From: Flavobacteriaceae bacterium
GTDB taxonomy: Bacteria; Bacteroidota; Bacteroidia; Flavobacteriales; Flavobacteriaceae
Direction of reading: 5' to 3'
Assembly: GCA_002709185.1 (NCBI GenBank)
Contig: PAQB01000039.1
Coordinates: 1-14,316, forward strand
Length of the DNA: 14,316 bases
This document shows, piece by piece, positions 1 to 7,077 of the stretch (the first letter of the stretch is position 1; every line of letters starts with the position of its first letter). The notes below the pieces were generated by a model that was not told the DNA's origin, did no database searches, and saw only the letters and a program-made list of their open reading frames with translations. Position numbers and translations under genes: made by a program.

Positions 1-1280
1 CTGGCAATAATCCACAGTGTAAACGCCCACAGTATCCCGTGCAACTTGAGCTCTAAATAATGCCCCAAAAGTAGGGCAGGGATGAACACCAAAAAAGTGG
101 CAGCAAACAATACGTTTCTCAAGGCTTTCATTTTTCCAAGCCCTTTAAAGATGCCATCAAATACAAAAGTAATTGCACAGAGGGGCTGCATGGCTAAAAC
201 AATCCAAAACACCTCGTAAAAATCCGCTAAAACATTCGGGTCTGATGTAAACATTGCTCCTACAGATTTGTAAAATAGCCCTCCTAATCCAGCCATTAAG
301 AGCCCCACGATGAGCGCTTTTTTTGTGAGCCGTTGGCTTAACTCAACCAAAGTTTCAAATTGTTTAGCCCCGAAAAGTTTACCAGACAAAATATTTCCAG
401 CACTGGCATAGCCATCTACAGCAAAAGCTGCAAAAAACCATAAATTGATGACTATGGTATAGGCGGCAATGTAGTTAGTGCCGTAGCCCGTTGCAAAACT
501 TGTAGCAAAGTAAAGGGCGAGGTTAAGCGCAAGCGTTCGTAGAATTAGATTGCCAATCATCATTAAAAATTTTGGTAGTTCTTTGTTTACAGGACCTTTA
601 ATTTTTAAAGTAATGGGTGTGTTTTTTAACACCAGTGCGGTCGCCATAACTGCCATCAGGGCTTGAGACAAAACGCTTGCCAAGGCGGCACCCTTAAGGT
701 TCATCGGTGCTATAACATTTGTAATTCCATAGACCAATGCAAGGTCTAAAACAATATTTATAGCGGTCCCAATGATGGCAATCACCATGGGGTAGTAAGT
801 GTTTTGTAGTCCTCGAAATACCCCAAAAACAGCAAATGTGTAGAGGGTGAATGGAAAACCAATGATCCGAATTTTATAATAGTCAACGCTATAATCCAAT
901 AGCACCCCCGAAGCGTTATAAAATTTAAAAATCGCCGCACTAAAAGGAATGGTAGCTGCGCAAATCAAAACGCTTAAGATCAGAATGATGGCAATGGCTT
1001 GCGCCGGAAGGCTTTTCACCTCTTTGAGTTTGTTTGCGCCAAGGTATTGGGAAATAATTGAAGAAATGGCTGAACGAGATTGTCCTAACACCCAAATAAG
1101 CATGGATAAAAAAGAAGAAACAATGCCGACCGCTGCTAGAGAAACAGTCGCATTTAAAGGCATATGCCCAACAATGGCAGCATCTGTTAGTGATAAAATT
1201 GGTTCGGAAACACCCGCAATAATGGCCGGTATGGCCAGCCGGTTGATTTGTTTGTTAGATAGCGTTGACTTTAAAACCAA
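1..1280 (-). CDS. MATE family efflux transporter, DinF-like (3' end beyond window)
   Basis: This is a multidrug/toxin extrusion permease of the inner membrane, expected to export organic cations or drugs by ion antiport. About 426 residues are visible and only a short C-terminal tail should be missing, since DinF-type MATE proteins are around 440-450 residues. The N-terminus reads INRLAIPAIIAGVSEPILSL followed by TDAAIVGHM, the characteristic first-helix motif of this family. Strongly hydrophobic segments recur along the whole length. No ATG lies before that motif; after an in-frame stop at 1293-1295 the only usual initiator is TTG at 1278-1280, chosen here without support from a ribosome site. 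It lies 54 bp downstream of the FN3-like lipoprotein gene on the same strand and is probably co-transcribed. The family call is firm; the substrate is unknown. Confidence 0.9.
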   Translation of the reverse strand, partial: MVLKSTLSNKQINRLAIPAIIAGVSEPILSLTDAAIVGHMPLNATVSLAAVGIVSSFLSMLIWVLGQSRSAISSIISQYLGANKLKEVKSLPAQAIAIILILSVLICAATIPFSAAIFKFYNASGVLLDYSVDYYKIRIIGFPFTLYTFAVFGVFRGLQNTYYPMVIAIIGTAINIVLDLALVYGITNVIAPMNLKGAALASVLSQALMAVMATALVLKNTPITLKIKGPVNKELPKFLMMIGNLILRTLALNLALYFATSFATGYGTNYIAAYTIVINLWFFAAFAVDGYASAGNILSGKLFGAKQFETLVELSQRLTKKALIVGLLMAGLGGLFYKSVGAMFTSDPNVLADFYEVFWIVLAMQPLCAITFVFDGIFKGLGKMKALRNVLFAATFLVFIPALLLGHYLELKLHGILWAFTLWIIA

Positions 1281-1334
1281 AAGCTGTGATTTTTACGATT
1301 TTACGGTTTTGCCTCTTGTGTATTTGAGCCGTGA

Positions 1335-1781
1335 TTAGTTTGTCCCTGTTGCAGTGGTTGTAAAATTAATCTCGTTCCCATAGTATTCCCCTATGGAGTT
1401 TGCAATAAAGGTTCTTACATAATAGGTTGTTTCAGGATTGAGGCCGTTCAGGGAAGCGCTTATATCTCCCGCATTAACTGTAATTAAATTATCATCTATA
1501 TTGGGCATACTGCCGGTGGCATACACAAAGCCTTGATGCGCACCAAGCGGGATATCGCAATTCTCAGAAACGATGCCAATACTACCTGATAAGCGGGCCG
1601 AATTAGCGGTCACATTTTCAGCCGCGTTTGTTTCCAAATTATGTTCAACAATACAAAGCGTAGCGCCTTCATCGGTCGTGCAGCAAAAGACCGTAAAAAG
1701 TAATGCAATCATTAGTAGCGTGAATGACTTAATGAGTTTTTTTGGCGCTTTAATGTTTGAAGAAAAACGGATTTTAGCCAT
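1335..1781 (-). CDS. FN3-like domain lipoprotein or anchored envelope protein
   Basis: This 148-residue protein probably sits in the cell envelope. A basic N-terminal stretch with several lysines is followed by a hydrophobic segment (about residues 20-34) ending in FCC. That resembles a lipoprotein signal, but the lipobox is poor, so an uncleaved anchor is possible. Residues about 50-143 form one fibronectin type III-like module of a kind common in Bacteroidota surface proteins: GFVYATGSMPNIDDN in the middle and TTYYVRTFIANSIGEYYGNE near the end, closing with NFTT. I start at ATG 1779-1781; the upstream TTG at 1782-1784 only adds one residue. The ATG lies 7 bp after the stop of the SMP-30-like gene, so the two are surely co-transcribed. 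No enzymatic motif is visible; a binding or adhesion role is inference. Confidence 0.82.
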   Translation of the reverse strand: MAKIRFSSNIKAPKKLIKSFTLLMIALLFTVFCCTTDEGATLCIVEHNLETNAAENVTANSARLSGSIGIVSENCDIPLGAHQGFVYATGSMPNIDDNLITVNAGDISASLNGLNPETTYYVRTFIANSIGEYYGNEINFTTTATGTN

Positions 1782-1788
1782 CAAGTGT

Positions 1789-2802
1789 TTATTTTAATTT
1801 GATTCGGAATACTTTTGGATTAGAAACAAAGCCGGTTGCGTAGAGGTAATTTTCATCGGCATCAAAAGCACAATTGGTAATGTGTCCAAAATCGATTTTC
1901 CCCATCAATTTACCTTGAGGCGAAACAATTAAAAGCCCGCCTGGACCTGACGTGAAAATAAGCCCAGAGCTGTGGACTTTCATGCCATCAAAGTTCCCGT
2001 CGTATGTTTTGGCCAATTCTGCCCCATCAAAAAGGGTTTCTAGCTTTTGTGTTTCGAGATCAATTTTTATGATTTTAGGCTGCTTATCAAGCATGCCCAT
2101 TTTATTGACATAAAGTGTTTTTTGATCTGGTGATAATGCAGTGCCATTTGGCAAATCAATGGCATTGGTTACCAATGATACTTCTTTATTCTTTGGGTTG
2201 AATTTATATACACCGTTGAAGTCCAAGCCTTTTATTTCAGTATCCACAAACTTGAAACTTTCAAGATCTAAAAAACCAAAAGGTGGGTCCGTAAAAAAGA
2301 CCGTTCCATCTTCGGCGAGGGTTAAATCGTTGGGGCTGTTAAAACGCAGGCCCTGGTAGTGATCAATTAATGTTTCAAAAGTGGCCGTCACGCCTTCAAT
2401 TTTTTCAACTGCTGCTAACCTTCTGTCCCCGTGTTGGCATAGTATGAGCGTGCCTTCAGAATTTATAGCAAGCCCATTGGCTCCCAAGATACCACCCTCT
2501 AAATTGGGGGCATAGCCTGTATTACCAGCCGGTGTAATGTAGTCTGAAACACCCGTTTTTTCATCCCACTTCAAAACTTTGTTTTTAAGGATGTCTACGA
2601 ACAATAAACAGTTGTTTTTTTTATCCCAAACCGGTCCTTCCGGCAATGAAATGGAATCTGCTAAAACTTCAATTTGTGCTTCAATATTCACAATGGAATT
2701 TAACGTATCATCGTAAATTTCAATTTTAGATGTGGTTGTTTTTTCTGTTGATTTACAACAAATAAAACATAGTGATAAAAGGAGTAGGCTCAAATTTTTC
2801 AT
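1789..2802 (-). CDS. SMP-30/gluconolactonase/LRE family lipoprotein
   Basis: This 337-residue six-bladed beta-propeller of the SMP-30/gluconolactonase family would hydrolyse a sugar lactone or related ester using one divalent metal. Family metal and substrate positions are visible: Glu55 in LPEGPVW, Asn158 in FNSPNDL, Asn219 in LPNG and Asp272 in FDGMKV. CQHGDRRLA (122-130) and FFTDPPFG (169-176) are also typical of bacterial gluconolactonases. The open frame extends 17 codons further upstream, but ATG 2800-2802 gives a clean export signal, MKNLSLLLLSLCFICC, with Cys15/16 as lipidation site, so I use it. The protein should be exported and lipid-anchored, which suits scavenging of extracellular or periplasmic sugar lactones. 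It heads a unit with the FN3-like and MATE genes. The actual substrate cannot be told. Confidence 0.9.
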   Translation of the reverse strand: MKNLSLLLLSLCFICCKSTEKTTTSKIEIYDDTLNSIVNIEAQIEVLADSISLPEGPVWDKKNNCLLFVDILKNKVLKWDEKTGVSDYITPAGNTGYAPNLEGGILGANGLAINSEGTLILCQHGDRRLAAVEKIEGVTATFETLIDHYQGLRFNSPNDLTLAEDGTVFFTDPPFGFLDLESFKFVDTEIKGLDFNGVYKFNPKNKEVSLVTNAIDLPNGTALSPDQKTLYVNKMGMLDKQPKIIKIDLETQKLETLFDGAELAKTYDGNFDGMKVHSSGLIFTSGPGGLLIVSPQGKLMGKIDFGHITNCAFDADENYLYATGFVSNPKVFRIKLK

Positions 2803-2829
2803 AAAAAGGGTTTTTTTATTAACAATTCT

Positions 2830-2837
2830 TAAAAGTA
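2830..2837 (-). promoter_or_regulatory. Possible -7 box of the SMP-30 gene
   Basis: On the minus strand this reads TACTTTTA, one mismatch from the Bacteroidota -7 consensus TAnnTTTG. It lies 27 bp upstream of the chosen ATG and therefore supports the start at 2802 over the longer frame beginning at 2853. No TTG is present at the usual -33 spacing, so the call is tentative. Confidence 0.35.
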
Positions 2838-2884
2838 CAATTATTTTATTCAATGCACTCTATTTAAGACTGTAGGTTTTCTTT

Positions 2885-2905
2885 TGACATGCCAATACAT
2901 TGTCA
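2885..2905. promoter_or_regulatory. Dyad between divergent SMP-30 and nitroreductase genes (possible operator)
   Basis: TGACATG at 2885-2891 is mirrored by CATTGTCA at 2898-2905, with one unpaired base and a six-base centre. The dyad sits roughly midway between two divergent start codons (2802 minus, 2996 plus), the usual place for an operator controlling both. It could also be chance or a transcript hairpin. No regulator gene lies next to it. Confidence 0.3.
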
Positions 2906-2995
2906 GTCAAACTATTTATGGGACAGGATATTTTTTCAAATTTAATTATTTATGTGAGCCCTATACATTAATTTTACATCTATATTAAAACAATT

Positions 2996-3562
2996 ATGGA
3001 TATCAACAAGCTCATCGCCTTTAGGCGCGCGGTTTATCCAAGCCAATTTAACAAGGGAGAAATAGACAAAGCGACCTTAGATCAATTGCTTGAAAATGCC
3101 AATATGGCGCCTACGCATAAAATGACACAACCTTGGTTCTTTAAGGTTTATAAAAATAAAGCAAAAGCCCGTTTAGGACAAGCCATGGTTCAAGCCATAG
3201 AAGCGCACAATCCAGATGAACCAAGAGCCGATTTCAAGCAAAAAAAAACACTCGAAAAATGTCGATTAAGCAATTGTATTTTAGGTATTTTTATGAAGCG
3301 AAGCACTGCGGTTTCAATCCCCGAATGGGAAGAGGTTGCCGCTGTGGCCATGGCAGTTCAAAACATTTGGCTCAGTTGCGTCGATCAAAAAATTGGATGC
3401 TATTGGAGCAGTCCCCAATATACAAAACAGATGCATTCATTTTTTGATTTGAATGCAGACGAGCGCTGTTTAGGGTTTATGTATATGGGGAAATTTGACC
3501 ACACGACACTTGCTGTAAAAGAACGAATGGATGTGGCTTTAAAGGTTGAGTGGCTGGTTTAA
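2996..3562 (+). CDS. Nitroreductase family protein
   Basis: This is a cytosolic FMN-dependent oxidoreductase of the nitroreductase family, 188 residues, close to the size of short NfsB/YdjA-like members. Visible family features are the N-terminal phosphate-binding RRAVYP (10-15), APTHKMTQPWFF (38-49) preceding the FMN-facing segment, the helix EWEEVAAVAMAVQNIWL (110-126) at the dimer/active site, and GFMYMGKFD (160-168) near the C-terminus. Such enzymes reduce nitro compounds, quinones or enones with NAD(P)H; the physiological substrate is not evident. ATG 2996 is the first start in the frame and is preceded at 2969-2976 by TAATTTTA, a weak -7-like box. Its stop codon overlaps the stop of the convergent lipoprotein gene within a TTAA. 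The family assignment is secure. Confidence 0.93.
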   Translation: MDINKLIAFRRAVYPSQFNKGEIDKATLDQLLENANMAPTHKMTQPWFFKVYKNKAKARLGQAMVQAIEAHNPDEPRADFKQKKTLEKCRLSNCILGIFMKRSTAVSIPEWEEVAAVAMAVQNIWLSCVDQKIGCYWSSPQYTKQMHSFFDLNADERCLGFMYMGKFDHTTLAVKERMDVALKVEWLV

Positions 3563-4074
3563 AACTTAAATTCCTCGTAGTTTTTTCCAACTTCTCTTTT
3601 GTATTGTACAATGGTTTGAATTTTGCCATCAACAATCCAAAAACGTTCAAACAACAAAGCCTCTTCAACGGTTCCATCTTTAAAATAACGGCTGTCATCT
3701 GAGGGGATGGATACCACTGCAATGGAGTCGTCCTCAAGCGTTTGTGTGGAGATGCCTTTAGGCTCCCAAGACAAGGAATCTAGACTTGCAAAGTAGTCGT
3801 TATAAAGCCCTTCACTTACTTCCAGCATCTCTCCAGTGTGGGCATATATTTTGGCAGTCTCTGAAAACATGGCCGCAAGATTTTTGGCGTCCATTGCATT
3901 GTAATATTTACCTGCTTGTTTTATCAAATCAATATTCTTTTGACTCCCTAATTTAAAGGATTTTCCAGCCATTTCAGTGGCATACCATTCGCCCACTGTG
4001 GCGGGTTTTTCAGTATTGTTTTTGTTGCAGGCCGCCATAAGGATGACCGCAAAAGTAAGCAGCAGTTTTTTCAT
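3559..4074 (-). CDS. NTF2/SnoaL-like lipoprotein
   Basis: This 171-residue lipoprotein has a canonical signal (MKKLLLTFAVILMAAC, lipidated at Cys16) followed by a small alpha+beta domain. Residues about 48-168 have the pattern of the NTF2-like/SnoaL fold: a helix with YYNAMDAKNLAAMFSETAKI, then strands YAHTGEMLEVSEGL, SIAVVSIPS and LLFERFWIVDGKIQTIVQYK. The FWIVDGKI strand is especially typical. Members bind small ligands or are ligand-binding accessory domains; no catalytic residues can be assigned. It converges with the nitroreductase gene, with stop codons overlapping by two bases in a palindromic TTAA. It diverges from the serine-hydrolase gene across 163 bp that contain a perfect inverted repeat. 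Confidence 0.87.
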   Translation of the reverse strand: MKKLLLTFAVILMAACNKNNTEKPATVGEWYATEMAGKSFKLGSQKNIDLIKQAGKYYNAMDAKNLAAMFSETAKIYAHTGEMLEVSEGLYNDYFASLDSLSWEPKGISTQTLEDDSIAVVSIPSDDSRYFKDGTVEEALLFERFWIVDGKIQTIVQYKREVGKNYEEFKF

Positions 4075-4085
4075 TTCACAAAAGA

Positions 4086-4110
4086 TTTAAATTGTTTTTT
4101 ACAATTTAAA
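4086..4110. repeat. Perfect 10-bp inverted repeat upstream of NTF2-like lipoprotein
   Basis: TTTAAATTGT (4086-4095) and its exact reverse complement ACAATTTAAA (4101-4110) are separated by five T. The plus-strand right arm runs into an A tract and the structure starts 12 bp from the start codon at 4074. It lies in the divergent intergenic region and could be an operator or a leader hairpin. The arm sequence recurs just upstream of two other minus-strand genes (5871-5880 and 8298-8307). Confidence 0.6.
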
Positions 4111-4237
4111 AAAAAATACTGAATCAGCAATACATGCTTCACAACAAAGATGAATAAGGCCTTTGTAGCTGTTAAGTTTTTCAAAGTCTTCAACTTTCTT
4201 TAATTTCGCAATAAAACTCATTACAACTCAGTCAACA

Positions 4238-5392
4238 ATGCAACATTATCTTTTAATTTTCCTCTTATTTCTTTCAAGCCTTGGCTGCCGCTCTCAAGAA
4301 AACCCCATCTTAGAATTCCAAAAAAACCTGATTGATTCAGAACAAACAGGGTCTAATATTGCATTGGTTTATAAAGACGGCGAGGTGGTTTACAATCATA
4401 TATTTAATTCTAAAAAGCCTGGCGATAAGGACATCACAGACCGTACAATCTTTCCGATATGGTCCATGTCCAAACCCATTACGATTGTTGCTGCCATGAC
4501 CTTGTTTGAGAAAGGCCGTATTGATTTTAATGATGACGTTTCAGATTATATTCCCGCCTTTGAAAACTTAAAGTGTAAGGATTCAAATGGTGAAATTTAT
4601 TTTTGCGAGAATTCTTTGAAGCTTATTCACTTGATGACTCACCGGTCGGGTTATACGTATTATGCAAACCCACATTGGTTTACAAGTACCGTTAAATATG
4701 ATAATCTTATCGATTTTGTCAATGATGTTGCCAAACACCCCGTTGAATTTGAACCGGGAACCGATTATGTATACGGGATAAATCAAGCGATTTTAGGACG
4801 GGTTATTGAAGTAGTTTCTGGCCAGTCATTTTATGAATATTTGAAAGCAACAATTTTTGAGCCTTTAGAAATGAATGCCACCAAATTCTACCTTACCGAT
4901 GAAGAAAGAGCAAGGTTCCAGCCCCTTTTTATAAACAGCAATGCTTTAAAAGGGTTTACAAACTTACTTGATGAGATGAGTTATGACATCAACAACCGCG
5001 CTTATTTTGGAGGTGAAGGCCTTGTTTCTACAATGAAAGACTATTCAAATTTTTGTAAGATGTTGCTTAATAATGGGACTTTCAATGACAAACAAATCAT
5101 TTCTCCTTCGAGTATTGAGATGATGACCTCAAAATATTCGGAGGATGAACCCAATGAATTTATAAACTTGGGGAGTCCATTTTATTATGGTTTTTCACTC
5201 TTTGTTTTGGATAAACCAGAATTGGATGACACAAATTCATCCAAAGGAATTTTTGGGTGGTCTGGCTACCACAACACACATTTTTGGATTGACCCCGAGA
5301 AGCAGCTTTTCGGATTGTTTATGACACGCGCCAGAGAATTTTCTTTTGACATTCAAAAGGCTTTCAGGCAGGCTGTTTATTCTAAATATTAA
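4238..5392 (+). CDS. Serine hydrolase lipoprotein, class C beta-lactamase/family VIII esterase type
   Basis: This 384-residue exported serine hydrolase belongs to the beta-lactamase (class C)/EstB esterase superfamily. The signal peptide MQHYLLIFLLFLSSLGC points to lipidation at Cys17. Ser76 and Lys79 in WSMSK form the SxxK nucleophile motif. LMTHRSGYTYY (132-142) is the conserved loop that follows it in this family. Tyr179 in YVYGINQAILGRVIE occupies the position of the catalytic Tyr, and the following EVVSGQSF is EstB-like. GWSG (340-343) replaces the KTG triad seen in true beta-lactamases, as in family VIII esterases, and FWIDPEKQLFGLFMTR follows as expected. Esterase or peptidase activity is therefore likelier than antibiotic hydrolysis, but the substrate is unknown. 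It is transcribed alone; TAATTTCG at 4201-4208 is a plausible imperfect -7 box. Confidence 0.92.
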   Translation: MQHYLLIFLLFLSSLGCRSQENPILEFQKNLIDSEQTGSNIALVYKDGEVVYNHIFNSKKPGDKDITDRTIFPIWSMSKPITIVAAMTLFEKGRIDFNDDVSDYIPAFENLKCKDSNGEIYFCENSLKLIHLMTHRSGYTYYANPHWFTSTVKYDNLIDFVNDVAKHPVEFEPGTDYVYGINQAILGRVIEVVSGQSFYEYLKATIFEPLEMNATKFYLTDEERARFQPLFINSNALKGFTNLLDEMSYDINNRAYFGGEGLVSTMKDYSNFCKMLLNNGTFNDKQIISPSSIEMMTSKYSEDEPNEFINLGSPFYYGFSLFVLDKPELDDTNSSKGIFGWSGYHNTHFWIDPEKQLFGLFMTRAREFSFDIQKAFRQAVYSKY

Positions 5393-5484
5393 ACAGCGAC
5401 TTTGACGATGATTCATTGAATCGATTTGGACCCAACATAAACAGTTTTAAATTAATTGCTTTGTTTTAGCCTTAATGATCTGAT

Positions 5485-5850
5485 TTATATTTTTGATGGA
5501 GGGCCATAAGAATTATCTTCTTTGCTTCCCTTTATAATGTTTAAATAAAGAACATAGGGAGCACCAATAATAGTAAAAATCCACAACATATTCCATCCAT
5601 TTTTATTAACGTCGTGTAAGCGTCTAATAGTCAAAGATAAAAATGGGATTAAAACCACTAAGCCAAATATTGATTGTAAAACTCCAATTGAGGCCGGGTC
5701 CACAGGGTTATAGCCCAAAAATGAAAGATCAATATAATATAAAATTGTACCTACTATAAAGTAAAAAAGGGTAAAATACCAAAATTCTGGTTGATTGGCT
5801 CTGCCTTTGAATTTGTTCCAATTTTTAAATGCGAGTATAAAGTATTTCAT
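5485..5850 (-). CDS. DUF805 family inner-membrane protein (first of two)
   Basis: This 121-residue protein has three to four hydrophobic segments and the DUF805 hallmarks: GRANQPEFWYF (16-26) before the first membrane segment, RRLHDVNKNGWN (76-87) before the penultimate one, and a short C-terminal tail ending in NSYGPPSK. Members are widespread small membrane proteins of unknown function, often near phage or stress genes. It converges with the serine hydrolase (92 bp apart) and has no same-strand partner directly downstream. Its upstream region (5871-5909) is shared with that of the unrelated S74 repeat protein. A second family member lies at 13749-14141. The family call is firm; the function is unknown. 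Confidence 0.9.
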   Translation of the reverse strand: MKYFILAFKNWNKFKGRANQPEFWYFTLFYFIVGTILYYIDLSFLGYNPVDPASIGVLQSIFGLVVLIPFLSLTIRRLHDVNKNGWNMLWIFTIIGAPYVLYLNIIKGSKEDNSYGPPSKI

Positions 5851-5870
5851 GTTATGGTTATTTAATTGAT

Positions 5871-5909
5871 TTTAAATTGTATTATAAAACTAATAAAAAT
5901 ATACCAATA
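5871..5909 (-). repeat. Upstream shared segment, copy 1 (in front of DUF805 gene)
   Basis: This 39-bp stretch matches 8298-8336 at 34 of 39 positions by my own alignment. Both copies lie immediately upstream of a minus-strand start codon (21 bp here, 6 bp there). On the minus strand each contains TAGTTTTA, close to the -7 consensus (5885-5892 here), followed by ACAATTTAAA. Weaker similarity continues outward, including CTTAGATAGC near 5941 and near 8373. It is probably a duplicated promoter and leader. Confidence 0.6.
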
Positions 5910-6101
5910 GTAAGTTCTGTTGGGTTTTTTTAAAATTGGCCTTAGATAGCGCAGTAGCTTTATCCTGCAGGGAAAACAACTAAAAGCTGTATTTAATTAA
6001 ATTAGCGCAACAAGAGTGCCAAATAACTGCTAATAATATTATAAGTTTGTAACAGTATTTTCTTTAATGTCTTTTAACCTTAAAAAGATAAATTAAGTTA
6101 A

Positions 6102-6175
6102 GGGGATGTAGCTCAGTTGGCTAGAGCGCTTGACTGGCAGTCAAGAGGTCGTCGGTTCGAATCCGATCTTCTCCA
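6102..6175 (+). tRNA. tRNA-Ala (anticodon GGC)
   Basis: This is a complete 74-nt cloverleaf. Acceptor arms are 6102-6108 and 6168-6174; the D arm is GCTC/GAGC. The anticodon stem CTTGA/TCAAG encloses loop CTGGCAG, with anticodon GGC at 6136-6138. The T arm GTCGG/CCGAT has loop TTCGAAT, and the discriminator is A6175. The G3-U70 wobble, the main alanine identity element, is present. CCA is not encoded (CAA follows the discriminator). Position 6-67 is a T-T mismatch, which is unusual for an acceptor stem. It is a stand-alone tRNA followed by a strong terminator. Confidence 0.97.
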
Positions 6176-6192
6176 CAAGCAGTATACAGGTT

Positions 6193-6230
6193 AAAGTAGC
6201 TACTTTTTATAAAAGAGTAGCTATTTTTTT
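6193..6230 (+). terminator. Rho-independent terminator of the tRNA gene
   Basis: AAAGTAGCTACT plus TTTT (left arm, from 6193) pairs with AAAAGAGTAGCTATTTT (right arm) around a very short loop, with one bulged base and one G-U pair. A run of seven T follows at 6224-6230. It starts 17 nt after the tRNA. The far end touches the stop codon of the minus-strand small gene (6230-6232), so the hairpin may also serve that gene, although the T tract on that side is weak. Confidence 0.85.
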
Positions 6231-6394
6231 CATTTTTTTTCATTTTTAGTTTTCCTATAGATTATTTCCAATAACCCGCCAAAAAGAATGAATGCAATAA
6301 TGCGTTCCAAAAGGCTTAAACCAATATATCTTCCACCAATAATCACGAGACCACCGATTAGAAATCCTAATATATTATAAGTCTTTTTAGTCAT
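6230..6394 (-). CDS. Small membrane protein, 54 residues
   Basis: This short open frame begins MTKKTYNILGFLIGGLVIIG. It contains two hydrophobic stretches (about residues 8-20 and 32-45) around a Gly-rich turn and ends in a basic tail, RKTKNEKK. Positive charges at both ends and glycines in the first segment fit a small helical-hairpin membrane protein. ATG 6392-6394 is the only start and the stop lies at the edge of the tRNA terminator hairpin. There is no homologue I can name. The start is 60 bp beyond the stop of the MORN-repeat gene on the same strand, so it could be the last gene of that transcript. It looks coding because of its composition and clean boundaries, but that is inference. 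Confidence 0.6.
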   Translation of the reverse strand: MTKKTYNILGFLIGGLVIIGGRYIGLSLLERIIAFILFGGLLEIIYRKTKNEKK

Positions 6395-6454
6395 TTAAAT
6401 ATCTTTTCTCATTTAGTTAGGATTACAGTTTGTGAAGTTAGGTTGAGTTAGGAG

Positions 6455-7066
6455 TTAATCTTCAATTAACACATCATCTTTGTAACTCTTGATTTCTTTT
6501 ATTTCTCCACTTTCATAATATTCTATATATTCTCCTTGTAATTTCCCATTTACATAGTTTCCTTTTTTCTTAACCTCTCCACTTTTATAATACCAAAAAT
6601 ATTCTCCTTGTAATTTCCCATTTACATAGTTTCCTTTTTTCCTAACCTCTGCACTTCCCGAGGTCGTTAAAGTGTAAGCACTTACATAATAAGTTATTGA
6701 TTCTCCTTGTTTTTTTCCATCAACATAGTTTACTTTAGAGATAACATCTCCACTTTTAGAATACCAAAAATATTCTCCTTGCAATCTCCCATTCACATAG
6801 TTTGTTTTAAACATAACCTCTCCAATCTTATAATAAGTTATTTCTTTTCCTTGTTTTTTCCCATTTACATAGTTTGTTTTTTTCCAAACCTCTCCACTTC
6901 CATAATAAGTTATTTCTTTTCCTTGTTTTTTCCCATTTACATAGTTTGTTTTCTTCCAAACCTCTCCACTTCCATAATAAGTTATTGATTTTCCTTGTTT
7001 TTTTTCATCTTGTCCAAGAGAGCTAAAAAAAATAAGCAAAGCGAAGAGTAAGAGGAGTTTTTTCAT
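6455..7066 (-). CDS. MORN/YwqK-type repeat protein, secreted
   Basis: This 203-residue protein has a signal peptide (MKKLLLLFALLIFFSSLGQ, cleavage after Gln19) followed by seven or so tandem MORN-like units of about 24 residues. The core is NYVNGKKQGKEITYYGSGEV, ending in SYKDDVL. Such COG2849-type proteins are often labelled YwqK-family antitoxin by automated annotation, but here the signal peptide makes an envelope or extracellular role more likely and no toxin gene adjoins it. One unit (residues about 127-141) carries an insertion of roughly nine residues (VSAYTLTTSGSAEV in place of YGSGEV). Two adjacent units are almost identical at the DNA level, implying recent duplication. The promoter with perfect -7 box and two palindromes lies at 7078-7141. 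Confidence 0.85.
   Translation of the reverse strand: MKKLLLLFALLIFFSSLGQDEKKQGKSITYYGSGEVWKKTNYVNGKKQGKEITYYGSGEVWKKTNYVNGKKQGKEITYYKIGEVMFKTNYVNGRLQGEYFWYSKSGDVISKVNYVDGKKQGESITYYVSAYTLTTSGSAEVRKKGNYVNGKLQGEYFWYYKSGEVKKKGNYVNGKLQGEYIEYYESGEIKEIKSYKDDVLIED
6837..6980 (-). repeat. Two near-identical 72-bp tandem repeats in the MORN gene
   Basis: Units 6837-6908 and 6909-6980 differ at a single base by my alignment, while the neighbouring units are clearly diverged in sequence. Seventy-two is a multiple of three, so gain or loss of a unit keeps the frame and changes the protein by 24 residues. This indicates recent unit duplication or gene conversion. Confidence 0.85.
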
Positions 7067-7077
7067 TTAGTTTTAAA

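Noticed and set aside
949..1338. Plus-strand open frame of 129 codons
   Set aside because: It lies antisense to the well-supported MATE transporter gene and has no recognisable features.
6102..6175. tRNA as attachment site of a genomic island
   Set aside because: I found no second copy of the tRNA 3' end in the window and no integrase gene, so no island boundary can be claimed.
6707..6988. Plus-strand open frame of 93 codons over the MORN gene
   Set aside because: It is antisense to the 72-bp MORN repeats; the repeats explain its openness.
6455..7066. Antitoxin of a toxin-antitoxin pair (YwqK label)
   Set aside because: The protein has a signal peptide and no adjacent toxin-like gene; the label is inherited from family naming and unsupported here.
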